A stretch of DNA of 64,000 nt from Paenibacillus sp. UNC499MF (GCF_900107975.1 NZ_FNVF01000001.1:604323-668322), one strand, 5' to 3'. Shown: positions 54,712 through 62,957, counted from the first letter of the stretch. Numbers and translations are program-made. The notes: generated from the sequence alone by a model not told the origin.

Positions 54712-55463
54712 CGGAGCTCCGGCCGTTTACCGAGCAGACGGTCCTCGTAACGGGCGGCAGCCGCGGAATCGGAGCGGCCGTCGCCGAACGGTTTGCCAAG
54801 CTGGGCATGAACGTGGTGATCCATTATCTGCAGTCCCATGAATCCGCGAATGAAGTGGCCCGCCGCTGTATGAATCATGGGGCCAAAGTCATGACGGTAT
54901 GCGCGGATCTGAATTCCAGGGAACAGATTGTGGCCATGCGCGACAAAATGGAGCAGCGCGGATTTATGCCGGATGTGCTGGTCAATAACGCCGGAATTTC
55001 CCATTACGGACTCCTTTCCGACGTGACGGAAGAAGATTGGGACCGTGTTATGGACATTAACCTGAAGGGAACCTTTCTGTGCAGCCAGCTCTTTATGGAA
55101 CGGATGATTTCCCGGAAATACGGTCGGATTATTAACGTATCCTCCATCTGGGGGATTTCGGGCGCATCCTGCGAGGTTATTTATTCCACGGCAAAAGGCG
55201 GCATCAACGCGTTTACGAAAGCGTTGGCAAAGGAGCTCGCCCCTTCGGGTGTCACCGTAAACGCGGTTGCGCCGGGAGCGGTCGATACCGATATGATGTC
55301 CGGCTTCGACCACGCGGAGAAAGAAGCGATTGCAAGCGAAATACCCGCCGGCCGTTTCGCGGCGCCAGACGAAATCGCCTCGCTGGTGTATTTCCTGGCT
55401 CTGCCGGAGTCCGGCTACATTACCGGCCAGATTATCAGCCCCAACGGCGGCTGGCTGACATAA
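54708..55463 (+). CDS. ymfI: Short-chain dehydrogenase/reductase YmfI
   Basis: Classical SDR (251 residues) resembling FabG-type 3-oxoacyl-ACP reductases: TGGSRGIG (15-22), NNAGISHYG, catalytic Ser in NVSSIWG, and Y-x-x-x-K as YSTAKGG. Substrate cannot be read from sequence. GTG 54708 overlaps the ymfH stop by 4 nt. Order ymfF-ymfH-ymfI is as in B. subtilis. Confidence 0.9.
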   Translation: MTELRPFTEQTVLVTGGSRGIGAAVAERFAKLGMNVVIHYLQSHESANEVARRCMNHGAKVMTVCADLNSREQIVAMRDKMEQRGFMPDVLVNNAGISHYGLLSDVTEEDWDRVMDINLKGTFLCSQLFMERMISRKYGRIINVSSIWGISGASCEVIYSTAKGGINAFTKALAKELAPSGVTVNAVAPGAVDTDMMSGFDHAEKEAIASEIPAGRFAAPDEIASLVYFLALPESGYITGQIISPNGGWLT

Positions 55464-55578
55464 GCGGTATTCCCTTAATTACCAAGGGTTCGAGCGGCCT
55501 CGCGGGAATATTAGATTGTCCGGATGCAGATATTACAGGTGTTCCTCTCATCCTAACAATCCAAAGGAGGCCCGACCC

Positions 55579-55830
55579 ATGTCTACGGTACTTACAGTGT
55601 TTGACAGATGGAAAGAATTTTTGGCTGAACGGGTGGACCAAGCCGAGAGAGCAGGCTTGAACGACGAGAAGATCTCCAAGCTTGCTTTCCAGATCGGTGA
55701 GTTTCTGGCCGATAAAGTGGATCCGGAAAACCGCGAAGAGCGCGTGCTCAAAGAACTCTGGGACGCAGGTGACGAGAACGAGCGCAAGGTTATGGCGCGT
55801 TTAATGGTCAAACTGGTGAATAAAGAGTAG
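55579..55830 (+). CDS. ymfJ: DUF3243 protein YmfJ
   Basis: An 83-residue helical protein of the DUF3243 family: VFDRWKEFLAERVDQAERAG and FQIGEFLADKVDPENREERV. Function unknown. ATG 55579 has AAAGGAGG 10 nt upstream. The 115-bp space before it carries small inverted repeats (CCCTT/AAGGG at 55482-55498) that may end the previous unit. Confidence 0.88.
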   Translation: MSTVLTVFDRWKEFLAERVDQAERAGLNDEKISKLAFQIGEFLADKVDPENREERVLKELWDAGDENERKVMARLMVKLVNKE

Positions 55831-55848
55831 AATAGATGATGTACATGC

Positions 55849-55878
55849 GAAAAGCCCCACTTCACTGCGGGGCTTTTC
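55849..55878 (+). terminator. Terminator after ymfJ
   Basis: GAAAAGCCCC (55849-55858) pairs with GGGGCTTTTC (55869-55878), a 10-bp perfect stem with the T run inside the 3' arm; being A/T-rich at its base it may work in both directions. Confidence 0.75.
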
Positions 55879-55909
55879 CATGCCATCATTTCACGAAAGG
55901 ATCGGTATC

Positions 55910-56776
55910 ATGAGTTTCTCGCGGGCAAAAGTTGCAATTTTCCTGCCAGTCATCACGGTTATGCTTTCTTCATGCGGGACTCGCGGGCTTCCGACGATCA
56001 CCGAACAGCAGCTGGCGTCCAAGCATTCGGTTCTGGTCGTAACGGCCCCGGATGTGGCGCCCGAAACGAAAACGAGCGTTGCGGCGGCACTCGCCAAATG
56101 GAGAAGCGGCAGCGGTCTCACTTCGGAATGGAAACAGGACGCGGCCTTTGACAGTGCCCTGGCCAAACAGCTGGATTCGAAACGCTATGATTATGTCGTT
56201 GTAATCGGCAGCAGTCTTGCACCCCAAGCCTCGGCTGAGGCGGTCAGGCTTAAGGATCAGAAATTCGTCCTGCTTGCGGATCGTATGGAAGATCCCGGGA
56301 TGCAGGCGGAGAAAACGGCCCCGCCCAACACCGTTCTTCGCGGCGTGGATCATGCGATGATCGAACAGGCGATGAGCGGCTGGGTCAAAGAGCAGGCGGA
56401 CAAAAGAAAGTCCATCGAATGGGTGACAAAAACTTCGGTTCCCATACCCTCAGGTTTATCCCCTTCCGGCTTATCCGGTCACACCGTAAACACGGACAGC
56501 AGTCCCGAATGGTTCGAGCAGCTGAAAAAGCAGGCCGCCGACCATCGTTCAAGCTGGATCATCCAGTACACCGCTCTTCAGAAAACGGATCAGCAGAAAA
56601 TCAAATCGCTGGGGATTTCCGTCGTGCCGCTGGACCAATCTTTTGCCGTAGTAGTGAATTGGGAAGCCGTTATGGCCAAAGAGCAGAACAGGATGATTCA
56701 AGGGGATTGGAAGCCGGGTATACAGACCTATTCTGCGGAAGAAATGAAACAATTCGAATTTCTAAAAAAGTCGTAG
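55910..56776 (+). CDS. Predicted lipoprotein, unknown function
   Basis: A 288-residue protein with a lipoprotein signal peptide: positive N-terminus, hydrophobic stretch VAIFLPVITVMLSSC with lipobox LSSC. The mature part has alternating strands and helices (SVLVVTAPDVAPETKTSVAA, DYVVVIGSSLAP, KFVLLADRM) that vaguely recall the periplasmic BMP/Med fold, but I cannot assign a family. ATG 55910 has AAAGGAT upstream; an in-frame ATG at 55880 would lie in the terminator. It is an addition relative to the ymfJ-ymfK order in B. subtilis. Confidence 0.75.
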   Translation: MSFSRAKVAIFLPVITVMLSSCGTRGLPTITEQQLASKHSVLVVTAPDVAPETKTSVAAALAKWRSGSGLTSEWKQDAAFDSALAKQLDSKRYDYVVVIGSSLAPQASAEAVRLKDQKFVLLADRMEDPGMQAEKTAPPNTVLRGVDHAMIEQAMSGWVKEQADKRKSIEWVTKTSVPIPSGLSPSGLSGHTVNTDSSPEWFEQLKKQAADHRSSWIIQYTALQKTDQQKIKSLGISVVPLDQSFAVVVNWEAVMAKEQNRMIQGDWKPGIQTYSAEEMKQFEFLKKS

Positions 56777-56787
56777 TTACAAAGAAG

Positions 56788-56817
56788 TTGGCAGGACTTT
56801 GTCAAACGTTGTAGAAT
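56788..56817 (+). promoter_or_regulatory. Promoter for ymfK
   Basis: TTGGCA (56788-56793) and TAGAAT (56812-56817), 18-bp spacing, 51 bp before the ymfK start. Confidence 0.55.
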
Positions 56818-56868
56818 AATAACTTCGGAATGTCTAATTCGTGCCATGGCAAATGAGGTGCTTACGTT

Positions 56869-57633
56869 TTGGAAATTAAAGAATGGTACATGGAATACCG
56901 AATACATAAGAACCGTCCGGGTCTTCTGGGGGATATCGCTTCTCTCATGGGGATGCTCGATATTAATATTGTGACGATCAACGGGGTGGAGGACCGCACA
57001 CGCGGAATGCTGCTTCAAACCAATGATGATGAAAAAATCGAGTTAATGGGTAAAATGTTAAAAAAGGTGGATAATATCACCATAACCGCCTTTAGAACCC
57101 CCAAACTGGTTGATATTCTTGCCGTCAGACACGGCCGGTACATAGAACGCGACTCCGACGACCGGAAAACGTTCCGTTTCACAAGAGACGAACTCGGACT
57201 TCTGGTCGATTTTCTGGGTGAAGTATTCAAACGCGAGGGCAATCAGGTGATCGGGCTTCGCGGAATGCCGCGTGTAGGCAAAACCGAATCCATCATTGCG
57301 GGCAGCGTCTGCTCGAACAAACGCTGGACGTTCGTATCGTCCACCTTATTGAGGCAGACCGTGCGCAGCCAGCTTTCCGAGGATGAAATATCCTTGAACA
57401 ACGTTTTTATCATTGACGGAATCGTTTCCACCATCCGGTCCAATGAGAAACACTTCTCGCTGCTTCAGGAGATCATGGCGATGCCTTCTACCAAAGTAAT
57501 CGAGCATCCGGATATTTTTATTAAAGAATCCCACTATACGTACAACGATTTCAATTACATCATCGAGCTGCGCAACAGCCCCGACGAAGAGATCAACTAT
57601 GACAGCTTTACGTACAACACAGAACCATTTTGA
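56869..57633 (+). CDS. ymfK: DUF3388 protein YmfK (ACT-like plus P-loop-like)
   Basis: A 254-residue protein with an N-terminal ACT-like part (EYRIHKNRPGLLGDIASLMG, about 8-75) and a C-terminal half carrying a Walker A-like segment GMPRVGKT (132-139) and a possible Walker B strand NNVFIIDGIVS. Family function is unknown. The start is TTG 56869 with GAGGTG at 56855-56860. It precedes rodZ as in Bacilli. Confidence 0.88.
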   Translation: MEIKEWYMEYRIHKNRPGLLGDIASLMGMLDINIVTINGVEDRTRGMLLQTNDDEKIELMGKMLKKVDNITITAFRTPKLVDILAVRHGRYIERDSDDRKTFRFTRDELGLLVDFLGEVFKREGNQVIGLRGMPRVGKTESIIAGSVCSNKRWTFVSSTLLRQTVRSQLSEDEISLNNVFIIDGIVSTIRSNEKHFSLLQEIMAMPSTKVIEHPDIFIKESHYTYNDFNYIIELRNSPDEEINYDSFTYNTEPF

Positions 57634-57686
57634 GGTTTTGCTCGTCTATAAGGGGAAGGACCCACTGAATTTACGGAGGTGAGAAC

Positions 57687-58574
57687 ATGTCGGAACTCGG
57701 TCAGCGATTGAAGCAGGCCCGATTGGAAAAGAGAATGTCTCTTGAGGATCTACAGGAAGTTACGAAAATCAGAACCAGATACCTCGAAGCAATTGAAGAG
57801 GAAAATTATAAAGTTTTGCCCGGCAGTTTTTATGTGAGGGCTTTTATCAAAAGCTATGCGGAAGCGGTCGGTCTCGATCCGAACGAAGTTCTGAACATGT
57901 ATCAGGGCACGGTTCCGGCTGCTCCGCCGGAGCCTACGGTCGAGACGATCCGCACACCGCGCCGTAGTTCAGCGAGAAGCACGGACAGACTCAGCAAATG
58001 GGCGTCCACCATTATGGTCGTTTCGTTCGTGCTGTTGATTGCGGCCATCGTGTACTATTTCGTCGTGATGAACAACAAGGGCGACAGCTCGGGCGCGATT
58101 AATGAGCCCAACAGGCTGACGGATACGGCGGACCCCAACGCGACGGCCGCTCCGAGTCCTGCTCCGGGCAACGGAGGGAATACGGCGTCCACAAATTCGC
58201 CGGCTCCTACACCGACGCCCAGCGCGACCCCTACGCCGACTCCGACGCCGCCTGCAGGCGCTTTGACGCTTGTGAACAGCAGCGGCAGCCTGGACAATTA
58301 CACGGCGGTCGGCGGTAAGCTCGACATTACCGTGACGGCGGCAGGGACACAGTGCTGGTACAGAGTCGACAGTTTCCCGAACAGCAACAAGAAGATGGAG
58401 AAGCAGGGGACTCTGAAGCAGGGTGAAACGGAGACGTTCTCTCTGACGACTACCGCGCAGATTCGCGTAGGCGCGGCCAACGCCGCCAAAATCACCGTAA
58501 ACGGGCAGGAGATCAACGTCGGAGACGCCTCCAACCCTAAAAATATTAAAATTACGCTGCAGCCGCAGCCTTAA
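57687..58574 (+). CDS. rodZ: RodZ-like helix-turn-helix membrane protein (YmfM)
   Basis: Cell-shape protein linking MreB to the membrane. The 295 residues comprise an N-terminal HTH_25 domain (MSELGQRLKQARLEKRMSLE, YLEAIEEENYKVLPG), a short linker, one membrane helix (about 105-128, TIMVVSFVLLIAAIVYYFVV), a Pro/Thr/Ser-rich extracellular linker (about 150-190, with repeated PTP) and a C-terminal DUF4115 domain. ATG 57687 follows CGGAGGTGAG. Confidence 0.92.
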   Translation: MSELGQRLKQARLEKRMSLEDLQEVTKIRTRYLEAIEEENYKVLPGSFYVRAFIKSYAEAVGLDPNEVLNMYQGTVPAAPPEPTVETIRTPRRSSARSTDRLSKWASTIMVVSFVLLIAAIVYYFVVMNNKGDSSGAINEPNRLTDTADPNATAAPSPAPGNGGNTASTNSPAPTPTPSATPTPTPTPPAGALTLVNSSGSLDNYTAVGGKLDITVTAAGTQCWYRVDSFPNSNKKMEKQGTLKQGETETFSLTTTAQIRVGAANAAKITVNGQEINVGDASNPKNIKITLQPQP

Positions 58575-58617
58575 TAACGGATTACCGTACTAAAACTCAG
58601 GAGAGGACGAAGCCCAA

Positions 58618-59109
58618 ATGAGTTCGGAAAGCTCTTTCGATATCGTATCCAAGCTGGATATGCAGGAATTGAACAACGCGATTACGCAGGCCAAGAGAGA
58701 AATCGAAACCCGTTTCGATTTTAAGGGCAGCAAAAGCGAGATCACTTTGGAAAAAGAAGAACTCGTTCTTCTTTCGGACGACGATTTTAAGCTTCAAAAC
58801 GTGATCGACATTCTTCATGCCAAGATGGCCAAACGGGGCATTGCCCTCAAAAATCTCGAATACGGCAAAATCGAGTCGGCTTCCCTGGGAACGGTCCGCC
58901 AGCGCGTTAAGCTGAAACAAGGGATCGAAGCGGATATCGCCAAAAAAATTAACATCATGATCCGGGATTCCAAGCTCAAGGTGAAGAGCCAGATTCAGGG
59001 AGATTCTATTCGTGTGACCGGCAAAAGCAGAGACGATTTGCAGAAAGTGATTCAAATGCTGAAAGGCGCCGACCTTCCTATCGATCTGCAGTTTGACAAT
59101 TTCAGATAA
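58618..59109 (+). CDS. YajQ-family nucleotide-binding protein (UPF0234)
   Basis: A 163-residue YajQ family protein: [35 protein letters not shown] and the two ferredoxin-like halves with [20 protein letters not shown]. Some members bind nucleotides including cyclic di-GMP; whether this one does cannot be read here. ATG 58618 has AGGAGAGGA. In B. subtilis I know of no YajQ at this spot. Confidence 0.9.
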   Translation: MSSESSFDIVSKLDMQELNNAITQAKREIETRFDFKGSKSEITLEKEELVLLSDDDFKLQNVIDILHAKMAKRGIALKNLEYGKIESASLGTVRQRVKLKQGIEADIAKKINIMIRDSKLKVKSQIQGDSIRVTGKSRDDLQKVIQMLKGADLPIDLQFDNFR

Positions 59110-59119
59110 ACAAAGGCAG

Positions 59120-59172
59120 CCCTCCGGTGTCCCGGTTTTTCCGCGGATATCGGAGGGTTTCCCTATTTTGAC
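59120..59172 (+). terminator. Terminator after the yajQ-like gene
   Basis: CCCTCCG (59120-59126) pairs with CGGAGGG (59151-59157), and the interior continues as a nearly complete stem to a T5 loop. The downstream T tract is broken (TTTCCCTATTTT), so strength is uncertain. Confidence 0.6.
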
Positions 59173-59197
59173 ACTCGGATTAGCGATGTATTATACT
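59168..59197 (+). promoter_or_regulatory. Promoter for rimO
   Basis: A perfect TTGACA (59168-59173) with TATACT (59192-59197), 18-bp spacing, 40 bp before the rimO start. Confidence 0.75.
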
Positions 59198-59236
59198 TGT
59201 AATGATGGCTTTGCTACGATGTTTGGAGGTTTCAGC

Positions 59237-60565
59237 ATGACGGAAAAGGTTAGAGTAGTAACGCTTGGATGTGAGAAAAACTTGGTGGACTCCGAGATCA
59301 TGTCCGGACTCGTCGATCAGCGGGGGTACAGCGTGGTCGAGAAGAACGAAGAAGCCACCGTGATCATTGTAAATACGTGCGGATTTATCGATGCCGCCAA
59401 GGAAGAATCGGTTAATACCATTCTGGATATGGCCGATTTGAAAAGAACCGGCAAGTTGAAAGCGCTAATTGTTTCGGGGTGTCTGACACAGAGGTACAAA
59501 GAAGAACTGATGAAAGAACTGCCTGAGATTGACGGGATTGTAGGAACGGGCGATTTTCACAATATCAATGCCATTATTGACGAAGCCTTGAAAGGGAAGA
59601 AGCCGGTCTACGTCGGGAATCCGGTGTTTAACTATGAGCAAGCGCTTCCGCGCAAGGTCTCCACTCCCCGCTATACCGCTTACGTCAAAATCGCGGAAGG
59701 CTGCGATAATGCCTGCACGTTCTGCTCCATTCCGATTATGAGGGGGAAGTTCCGCAGCCGTTCGATGGAATCCGTCCTTTCGGAAGCACGGTTACTGGCC
59801 TCGCAAGGAGTCAAGGAGGTCAGCCTTATCGCCCAGGATTCCACCAATTACGGAACGGATCTGTACGACAAGTTCATGCTTCCCGAACTGCTTAACCGGG
59901 TGAGCGAAGTGGAAGGAATCGAATGGGTAAGGCTGCATTACGCCTATCCGGGCTTTTTTACGGATGAGCTGATCGAAATGATGGCAGCCAATCCGAAGAT
60001 TTGCAAATACATAGACATGCCGCTTCAGCACAGCTCCGACGCCATCCTTAAACGGATGAGACGTCCCGGAAGAGAGAAAGACGCCCGGGAACTTATTCTC
60101 AAAATCCGTAAAAGAATGCCGGATGCGGCTCTGCGGACTTCACTTATCGTCGGGTTTCCCGGCGAAACGGAAGAAGATTTCGAACATCTGGTGCAGTTCG
60201 TGAAAGATGTCCAGTTCGACCGGCTCGGGGTTTTTACGTATTCCATGGAGGAAGACACACCCGCGTCCCGTCTTCCCGGACAAGTGCCGGACGACGTAAA
60301 AGAATACCGCGCGGCCGCTCTGATGGAGCTCCAGCGCGAAATATCCAATCGGCGCGGAGGCCGCAGGCTCGGCGAAGAGGTGGATGTGCTTATCGAACGT
60401 TATGACGGCCGTAACGACGTGTATATCGGCCGTTCCCAATACGATGCGCCGGAAATCGACGGGGAAGTTTTTGTAACCGGCAAGAATATCGGAATAGGCG
60501 GCGTTGTAAAAGTGCGGGTTACCCACTCCTTTGAATTCGACCTCTCCGGGGAGGTTATCGCATAA
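59237..60565 (+). CDS. rimO: Ribosomal protein uS12 methylthiotransferase RimO
   Basis: Radical-SAM enzyme (442 residues) adding a methylthio group to an Asp of S12. N-terminal UPF0004 domain with three Cys ligands (TLGCEKNLVDSE, NTCGFIDAA, VSGCLTQRY), the radical-SAM CxxxCxxC in EGCDNACTFCSIP, and a C-terminal TRAM domain. LGCEKNLVDSE favours RimO over MiaB. ATG 59237 has TTTGGAGG; reading further upstream from 59093 would run through the terminator and promoter. Its stop shares one base with the pgsA start. Confidence 0.94.
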   Translation: MTEKVRVVTLGCEKNLVDSEIMSGLVDQRGYSVVEKNEEATVIIVNTCGFIDAAKEESVNTILDMADLKRTGKLKALIVSGCLTQRYKEELMKELPEIDGIVGTGDFHNINAIIDEALKGKKPVYVGNPVFNYEQALPRKVSTPRYTAYVKIAEGCDNACTFCSIPIMRGKFRSRSMESVLSEARLLASQGVKEVSLIAQDSTNYGTDLYDKFMLPELLNRVSEVEGIEWVRLHYAYPGFFTDELIEMMAANPKICKYIDMPLQHSSDAILKRMRRPGREKDARELILKIRKRMPDAALRTSLIVGFPGETEEDFEHLVQFVKDVQFDRLGVFTYSMEEDTPASRLPGQVPDDVKEYRAAALMELQREISNRRGGRRLGEEVDVLIERYDGRNDVYIGRSQYDAPEIDGEVFVTGKNIGIGGVVKVRVTHSFEFDLSGEVIA

Positions 60566-61152
60566 TGAATTTAGCCAACAAAATTACACTTGCCAGGATA
60601 TTCCTGGTCCCGATTATTATGTTTTTCCTGCTTGTGAATATCCAGTTTCCGCATATCAAGATTCAGACGTTCTCCATCACGTACAACCAGATTATCGCGG
60701 CGCTCATTTTCATCATCGCGGCGAGTACCGACAGTCTGGACGGGTACATCGCCCGCAAGAGAAAGCTCGTTACGAATCTCGGTAAACTGCTGGATCCGCT
60801 GGCCGATAAGCTGCTTGTAACCGCCGTACTGGTGTCCCTTGTCGAGATGGACAAACTGGGCGCATGGATCGTGATCGTCATCATCAGCCGCGAATGGGCC
60901 GTTACCGGGCTGAGGCAGATCGCGCTTCTGGAGGGGGCTGTTATTCAAGCGAGCAAATGGGGTAAAGCTAAAACAGCGGCACAAATCACGGCGATTATCG
61001 CGCTGCTCATCAACAATTTCCCGTTCGCTTTTATCAACGTCCCGTTCGATTTGATCGCAAGCTGGATTGCCGCGATCATTACGGTATACTCCGGGCTCGA
61101 TTACTTCATTAAAAATAAGCATGTTATCGATTTTTCCGAGAAAACACAGTAG
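60565..61152 (+). CDS. pgsA: CDP-diacylglycerol-glycerol-3-phosphate phosphatidyltransferase
   Basis: Membrane enzyme (195 residues, about four to five hydrophobic segments) making phosphatidylglycerol phosphate. The CDP-alcohol phosphotransferase motif is complete: D59-G60, A63-R64, G73, D77 and D81. It uses CDP-diacylglycerol made by CdsA. ATG 60565 overlaps the last base of rimO. The stop codon lies in the loop of its own terminator. Confidence 0.96.
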   Translation: MNLANKITLARIFLVPIIMFFLLVNIQFPHIKIQTFSITYNQIIAALIFIIAASTDSLDGYIARKRKLVTNLGKLLDPLADKLLVTAVLVSLVEMDKLGAWIVIVIISREWAVTGLRQIALLEGAVIQASKWGKAKTAAQITAIIALLINNFPFAFINVPFDLIASWIAAIITVYSGLDYFIKNKHVIDFSEKTQ

Positions 61153-61170
61153 ATACTGTGTTTTCTTCGT
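61139..61170 (+). terminator. Terminator overlapping the end of pgsA
   Basis: AGAAAACACAG (61139-61149) pairs perfectly with CTGTGTTTTCT (61156-61166) with the pgsA stop TAG in the loop. The T-rich tract is inside the 3' arm, so termination may depend on ribosomes leaving the stop codon. Confidence 0.65.
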
Positions 61171-61181
61171 CTCCGGGAACA

Positions 61182-61380
61182 AGCCGCGGTAAAGGGTTGA
61201 TGGGGACGGAATACAGTCCGGATGTTAACGCCGCCCTGCAATGAACGGGGCCCGGGCTGTCCACGGGACAAGCGGACGGAAACGGACGAGCCGGCAGATT
61301 CGGCGTTTATCATTTCACGGGCGAAGCGGGGACATAGGTTTTTTCCGCTAATGGAAGCTGGCAATACTGGAAGTTCACAT
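61182..61380 (+). pseudogene. Possible decayed coding remnant between pgsA and cinA
   Basis: One frame reads SRGKGLMGTEYSPDVNAALQ, stop (61242), then further protein-like text with RFGVYHFTGEAGT, stop (61332), then VFSANGSWQYWKFT, stop. The pieces lie in a single frame and look protein-like (aromatic, Gly and Thr pattern), which suggests a gene disabled by point mutations. I cannot name a family, and chance is not excluded. Confidence 0.3.
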
Positions 61381-61416
61381 GAAAGCATCTCACATAGATG
61401 AAAGGGGATCTACAGC

Positions 61417-62670
61417 ATGAAAGCAGAATTGATTGCCGTCGGAACAGAGCTTCTGCTGGGGCAGATTTTAAATACGAACGCTCAGTATTTGGCGCAGGAG
61501 TGTGCGATACTGGGCATCGATCTGTATTTCCAGACCGTCGTAGGCGACAACCCCGCCCGCATCCGGGAAGCTCTGGAACAGGCCGGCAAGCGGGCCGATC
61601 TGGTTATTACGACGGGAGGACTCGGCCCGACTCTGGACGATCTGACGAAGGACGTGTTGGCCGACATGACCGGCCGCCGCCTTTATATGGACGAGATTTC
61701 GATGGCCAAAATCCGCGAACTGTTCGATTCGCAAGGGCTGCATATGGTCGAGAGCAATTCCAGGCAAGCGAATATGATCGAAGGGGCGGAGCCCCTTCCG
61801 AACGACACGGGACTGGCCGTCGGGCTGGGCCTGGATCACGAGGGGACCCGGTACCTGCTTCTTCCCGGCCCGCCGAAAGAAATGAAGCCGATGTTCGAGC
61901 GTTATGCCAAGGACTGGCTGAGCGGCCTGATGACCGACGAGATGCCTTTGTACTCGAAGATGCTCAAATTTGCCGGGATAGGAGAGTCCTCCCTGGAACA
62001 CAAGCTGTTCGATCTCATCGAGAAACAGACCGATCCGACCATCGCTCCTTATGCCAAGGAGGGAGAGGTAACGATCCGTCTGGCGACGAAGGCGCACACG
62101 GAAGAAGAAGCTCTCCGCAAGATGGAACAGGTCGAGCGGGAAATCCGCAGCCGCGTAGGGGAGCATTTGTATGCGGAAGAGGACATCCCGATCGAGGAAG
62201 CGGTGCTCGCCATACTTCAATCAAGGAATCAGACGCTGACGACGGCCGAGAGCTGTTCCGGCGGACTCCTGAGTGATTTGATCACGTCTATCCCGGGGCG
62301 TTCCTCCGTGTTTCTGGGCGGAGTCGTCTCGTACTCCAACGAAATGAAGCACAGTATGCTCGGCGTTCCCGTAGAAATGCTCGAAGGCGAGGATGCTCCC
62401 GGAGCGGTCAGCGCCGAAACGGCCGAAGCGATGGTGCGGGGCCTGCTGGAGCGCACGAATGCGGATTATGCCGTATCCGTAACGGGAGTTGCCGGTCCGA
62501 CTACCTCGGAAGGCAAACCGATCGGGCTGGTCTATGTCGGAGTCGGCTGCAGGGACGGAGATATTCACGTTCAGAAGCTCCAGCTTCCCGGACTGCGGGA
62601 GACGATCAAGATGCGCGCGGCCAAAACGGCGCTGCACCAGCTTTGGAAACTTGTAAAGGCGGACGGCTAA
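61417..62670 (+). CDS. cinA: CinA: nicotinamide-nucleotide amidase / competence-damage protein
   Basis: A 417-residue two-domain protein: an N-terminal MoaB/MoeA-like COG1058 domain (AELIAVGTELLLGQILNTNA, TTGGLGPTLDDLTKDV, LLPGPPKEMKPMF) and a C-terminal CinA amidase domain (TTAESCSGGLLSDLI, VVSYSNEMKHSMLGV, VTGVAGPTTSEGKPIGLVYV). Such proteins act in pyridine nucleotide recycling and, in naturally competent species, are expressed with recA. ATG 61417 has AAAGGGGAT. recA lies 287 bp downstream. Confidence 0.95.
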   Translation: MKAELIAVGTELLLGQILNTNAQYLAQECAILGIDLYFQTVVGDNPARIREALEQAGKRADLVITTGGLGPTLDDLTKDVLADMTGRRLYMDEISMAKIRELFDSQGLHMVESNSRQANMIEGAEPLPNDTGLAVGLGLDHEGTRYLLLPGPPKEMKPMFERYAKDWLSGLMTDEMPLYSKMLKFAGIGESSLEHKLFDLIEKQTDPTIAPYAKEGEVTIRLATKAHTEEEALRKMEQVEREIRSRVGEHLYAEEDIPIEEAVLAILQSRNQTLTTAESCSGGLLSDLITSIPGRSSVFLGGVVSYSNEMKHSMLGVPVEMLEGEDAPGAVSAETAEAMVRGLLERTNADYAVSVTGVAGPTTSEGKPIGLVYVGVGCRDGDIHVQKLQLPGLRETIKMRAAKTALHQLWKLVKADG

Positions 62671-62683
62671 CCGGCGTTTTTTG

Positions 62684-62712
62684 TTGAAAAACCGCAGCTT
62701 TTAAGGTATAAT
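62684..62712 (+). promoter_or_regulatory. Sigma-A type promoter between cinA and recA, facing a terminator
   Basis: TTGAAA (62684-62689), exactly 17 bp, TATAAT (62707-62712). The expected start near 62719 lies only about 13 nt before the intrinsic terminator at 62732-62775, so the promoter would make a transcript of about 50 nt unless termination is relieved. Confidence 0.6.
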
Positions 62713-62731
62713 AAAAGTATGTTAACGGAAG

Positions 62732-62775
62732 AACCGTAGCGAAGAATTTGTCTTTGCTGCGGTTTTTATTTTTTG
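62732..62775 (+). terminator. Intrinsic terminator between cinA and recA
   Basis: A 14-bp stem (62732-62745 with 62751-62764, two G-U pairs) with loop ATTTG, followed by TTTATTTTTT. It would end cinA transcription and any RNA from the promoter at 62684. Confidence 0.88.
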
Positions 62776-62874
62776 CCGCGCAAGGACCGAAAGGAGCGCC
62801 GTTTCCTTTAGATTAGGAAAGCTTTCTGCCGTAATTGCTTACCGGATGAGGATAAAGAGCCGTCACAAAAAAAA

Positions 62875-62888
62875 CGAATGTATGTTCG
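62875..62888 (+). promoter_or_regulatory. LexA/DinR operator (SOS box) of recA
   Basis: CGAATGTATGTTCG matches the Gram-positive SOS box CGAAC-N4-GTTCG at all but one position. It lies 9 bp upstream of the recA -35, a place where a bound LexA would block polymerase. Confidence 0.85.
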
Positions 62889-62897
62889 AAAAAACAC

Positions 62898-62926
62898 TTG
62901 GCAACGGGTGAAAAAGAAGGTATGAT
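62898..62926 (+). promoter_or_regulatory. recA promoter
   Basis: TTGGCA (62898-62903) and TATGAT (62921-62926), 17-bp spacing, 31 bp before the recA start codon. Confidence 0.75.
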
Positions 62927-62957
62927 ATACCTATAACAGTTAAAGGAAGTGAGTGTA

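Noticed and set aside
59093-59236. N-terminal extension of RimO by 48 residues
   Set aside because: It would run from within the yajQ-like gene through a terminator and a promoter; ATG 59237 has a strong Shine-Dalgarno site and the family start.
61398-62276. Plus-strand frame of 292 codons overlapping cinA in another frame
   Set aside because: Arg/Gly-rich shadow of the G+C-rich cinA coding sequence; cinA itself has clear domains and its own start.
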